DNA from: Thermocaproicibacter sp002410755
Lineage (GTDB): Bacteria; Bacillota; Clostridia; Oscillospirales; Acutalibacteraceae
Length of the DNA: 6,492 bases
Direction: 5' to 3'
Assembly: GCA_036839715.1 (NCBI GenBank)
Contig: DAITDU010000070.1
Location: 1-6,492 of the forward strand
Position 1 is the stretch's first letter; every line of letters starts with the position of its first letter. The position numbers and the translations under genes were made by a program. The notes beneath the pieces were generated by a model. That model made no database searches, was not told the origin of the DNA, and saw nothing but the letters and a program-made list of their open reading frames with translations. Of this stretch, positions 4,999 to 6,492 are shown piece after piece.

Positions 4999-6078
4999 AT
5001 GAAGACAGAAATGAAACGGAAAGGTATTTTAAAACGGGCCGCGTTCCTGATGGTCTTTCTCTTCCTGATAACACTGGCGGGGTGCGGGAGTTCAGCGCAT
5101 CCGTCAAAAAACAGGCAGGGGAATCCTGCCGTGTCCGGGCAGCCTGCAGCAGTGCCGAAAATCGTCAATATCGGGACCCAGCAAATACCGAATGACGAAG
5201 CCGTCGCTGCTGCAAAGGGTTATTTTGAGGAAGAGCTTGATACAAAAGTAAATATTCAGGAATTTCAGGCGGGAGATATCCGGAATGCCATGGTAGCCGG
5301 AAATATTGATTTTGCAATGCTGGGTTCTTCTTCTGCGGCGCTGGGCATTGCAAGCGGCATGGATGTGGAGCTGATCTGGATTCACGAAATTCTTGGGGAA
5401 TCGGAAGGGCTGGCAGTGCAAAACGGCTCTCAGATTCATTCCGTGAAGGATTTGAAAGGGAAACGGATTGCGACACCCTTTGCCACAACGGCGCACTACA
5501 GTCTGCTGAAAGCCCTGGAGCAAAACCATATTTCAGAAAAAGAGGTAACGCTGTACGATATGCAGATGCCGGATCTGTATGCGGCCTGGCAGAGAAACGA
5601 TATTGATGCAGCTTATGCCTGGGAACCCACGCTGTCGAATCTTTTGGAGAACGGGAGAATCATTCTCTCAAGCAAGGAAATGGCGGACAAGGGGGTTGCG
5701 ACTGCCAACGTCGAGCTCGTGAGGAAGGATTTTGCGGAAAAATATCCGGATATGGTGACCCGGTATCTCCGTGCCCTGGACAGGGCCGTTGTTCTTTATC
5801 AGCAGAATCCGGATGATGCGGTAAGCGCAGTTGTAAAATCCATGAATGTACCGGAGGCAGATGCGCGAAGACAGATGCAGGGTTCCCTTTGGCTGACCGC
5901 CAAACAGCAGGCGGATTCCCCTTATCTGGGGAGTACTTCTCAAAAGGGGGAGATAGTGGACTCCCTGATGAATATGGCTGATTTTCTGTATCAGAATAAA
6001 AACCTTGTTGATCAGCCGAAGCGGTCGACTTTTGAGCAGGTGGTCAACCCTGCTTACGTTGAAAAGGCACTGCGGTAG
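4999..6078 (+). CDS. tauA: TauA-like sulfonate-binding lipoprotein
   Basis: This 359-residue protein is the substrate-binding part of the importer. The N-terminus is basic with a hydrophobic stretch ending in a lipobox, LAGC, whose C29 would be lipid-modified after cleavage, anchoring the protein to the outer face of the membrane. A low-complexity linker (about 30-52) leads into the periplasmic-binding fold. Segments recalling E. coli TauA are LGSSSAAL (108-115), ESEGLAV (134-140), GKRIATPFATTAHYSLL (154-170), AAWQRNDIDAAYAWEP (195-210) and VRKDFAEKYP (241-250). These are in the same order as TauA and clearer than matches to SsuA. Members bind taurine or related sulfonates, but binding specificity within the family varies. 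It lies 34 bases after the permease and 32 bases before the ATPase start. A TauD-type desulfonating enzyme is not in the window. Confidence 0.85.
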   Translation: MKTEMKRKGILKRAAFLMVFLFLITLAGCGSSAHPSKNRQGNPAVSGQPAAVPKIVNIGTQQIPNDEAVAAAKGYFEEELDTKVNIQEFQAGDIRNAMVAGNIDFAMLGSSSAALGIASGMDVELIWIHEILGESEGLAVQNGSQIHSVKDLKGKRIATPFATTAHYSLLKALEQNHISEKEVTLYDMQMPDLYAAWQRNDIDAAYAWEPTLSNLLENGRIILSSKEMADKGVATANVELVRKDFAEKYPDMVTRYLRALDRAVVLYQQNPDDAVSAVVKSMNVPEADARRQMQGSLWLTAKQQADSPYLGSTSQKGEIVDSLMNMADFLYQNKNLVDQPKRSTFEQVVNPAYVEKALR

Positions 6079-6110
6079 ATGATGAGCAGATTACGAATGG
6101 AGAATTTTGT

Positions 6111-6492
6111 GTGGAACAAATACGGGAAGATCAGGGGCTGCCCATCCTTTCACTGTGTGATGTGAATGCCCGATACCCCGGGAAGGGAGGCGGCGTTCAG
6201 GCGCTTCAATCGATTCGCCTTGCTGTCCGTCCGGGAGAATTCATTGGCATTCTGGGTCCTTCCGGATGTGGGAAAAGTACCCTGATGCGGATCCTTGCCG
6301 GTTTTATGCCGCCTTCCGGCGGAGAAGCCAGGATGGGTAACAGGATTATTCAGGGGCCGGACTGGCGCCGCGGCGTTATCTTTCAGGAGCCTACTTTATA
6401 TGCCTGGCTGGATGTTCAGAAAAATATTGATTTCGGTCTTAAAATGAGGAAATTTCCCAAAGAAGAAAGGCAGCGGCTGACGAAGGAATATA
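6111..6492 (+). CDS. tauB: TauB-like ABC transporter ATPase, 3' end outside the window
   Basis: The 127 visible codons hold the start of an ATPase of the TauB/SsuB/NrtD group, about half of a normal 250-260 residues. Walker A is GPSGCGKST (49-57), which binds the ATP phosphates, and the Q-loop is FQEPTLYAWL (Q92), which contacts the permease. IQGPDWRRGVIFQ and VQKNIDFGL follow the spacing of TauB. The signature LSGGQ, Walker B and H-loop are beyond the window. The start is GTG at 6111 with GGAG (6099-6102) 8 bases upstream; no ATG lies in frame before the domain. It hydrolyses ATP on the cytoplasmic side to drive uptake by the permease. The order permease, binding protein, ATPase differs from the tauABCD order of E. 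coli. Confidence 0.85.
   Translation, partial: MEQIREDQGLPILSLCDVNARYPGKGGGVQALQSIRLAVRPGEFIGILGPSGCGKSTLMRILAGFMPPSGGEARMGNRIIQGPDWRRGVIFQEPTLYAWLDVQKNIDFGLKMRKFPKEERQRLTKEY

Noticed and set aside
4569..5168. Long minus-strand ORF of 199 codons opposite the permease and binding-protein genes
   Set aside because: It is the shadow of two clearly identified genes, crosses their boundary, and its proline- and serine-rich translation shows no domain.
1..6492. CRISPR arrays, tRNA, rRNA or insertion sequences with terminal repeats
   Set aside because: I saw no regularly spaced repeats, no cloverleaf or rRNA-like sequence, and no transposase reading frame.

Overview
The window looks like chromosome of a Gram-positive, low-to-mid GC anaerobe (Bacillota, most likely Clostridia). 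The evidence is strong purine-rich ribosome binding sites, a lipoprotein-type binding protein, consensus sigma-A type promoters, and remnants of the conjugative elements common in gut Clostridia. No taxonomic marker gene is present, so this is inference. The window falls into two parts.

Positions 1 to about 3920 look like a rearranged mobile-element region. A small secreted or membrane protein of the conjugative-element family DUF3852 (67-408, +) faces a membrane-anchored calcineurin-like metallophosphoesterase (465-1334, -), with a hairpin terminator between them. Beyond these lie four fragments: a short ORF ending in the same six residues as the DUF3852 protein (1444-1500, +), the C-terminal tail of a UvrD-like helicase (1501-1896, +), a Walker A fragment of a VirB4/TraE-type conjugation ATPase (about 1960-2064, -), and the first about 27 codons of a MobA/MobL relaxase without a normal start codon (3130-3209, -). 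Two apparently intact genes sit among them: a DUF1835/DUF3658 protein (2133-3086, +) and a five-helix membrane protein resembling the SpoIIM superfamily (3298-3924, +), the latter with its own promoter.

Positions 4003-6492 hold a GC-richer ABC importer operon of the taurine/sulfonate type: permease (tauC-like), substrate-binding lipoprotein (tauA-like) and ATPase (tauB-like, cut by the window end). It is preceded by a perfect-consensus promoter (TTGACA, 17 bp, TATAAT). An 18-base inverted repeat touches the -35 box and may be an operator. The lipoprotein would capture the substrate outside the cell, the permease carry it across the membrane, and the ATPase power the step. The exact substrate cannot be read from sequence.

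I did not find a convincing new multi-gene system. The most informative signals are the layered remains of conjugative elements and the promoter-operator arrangement of the importer.
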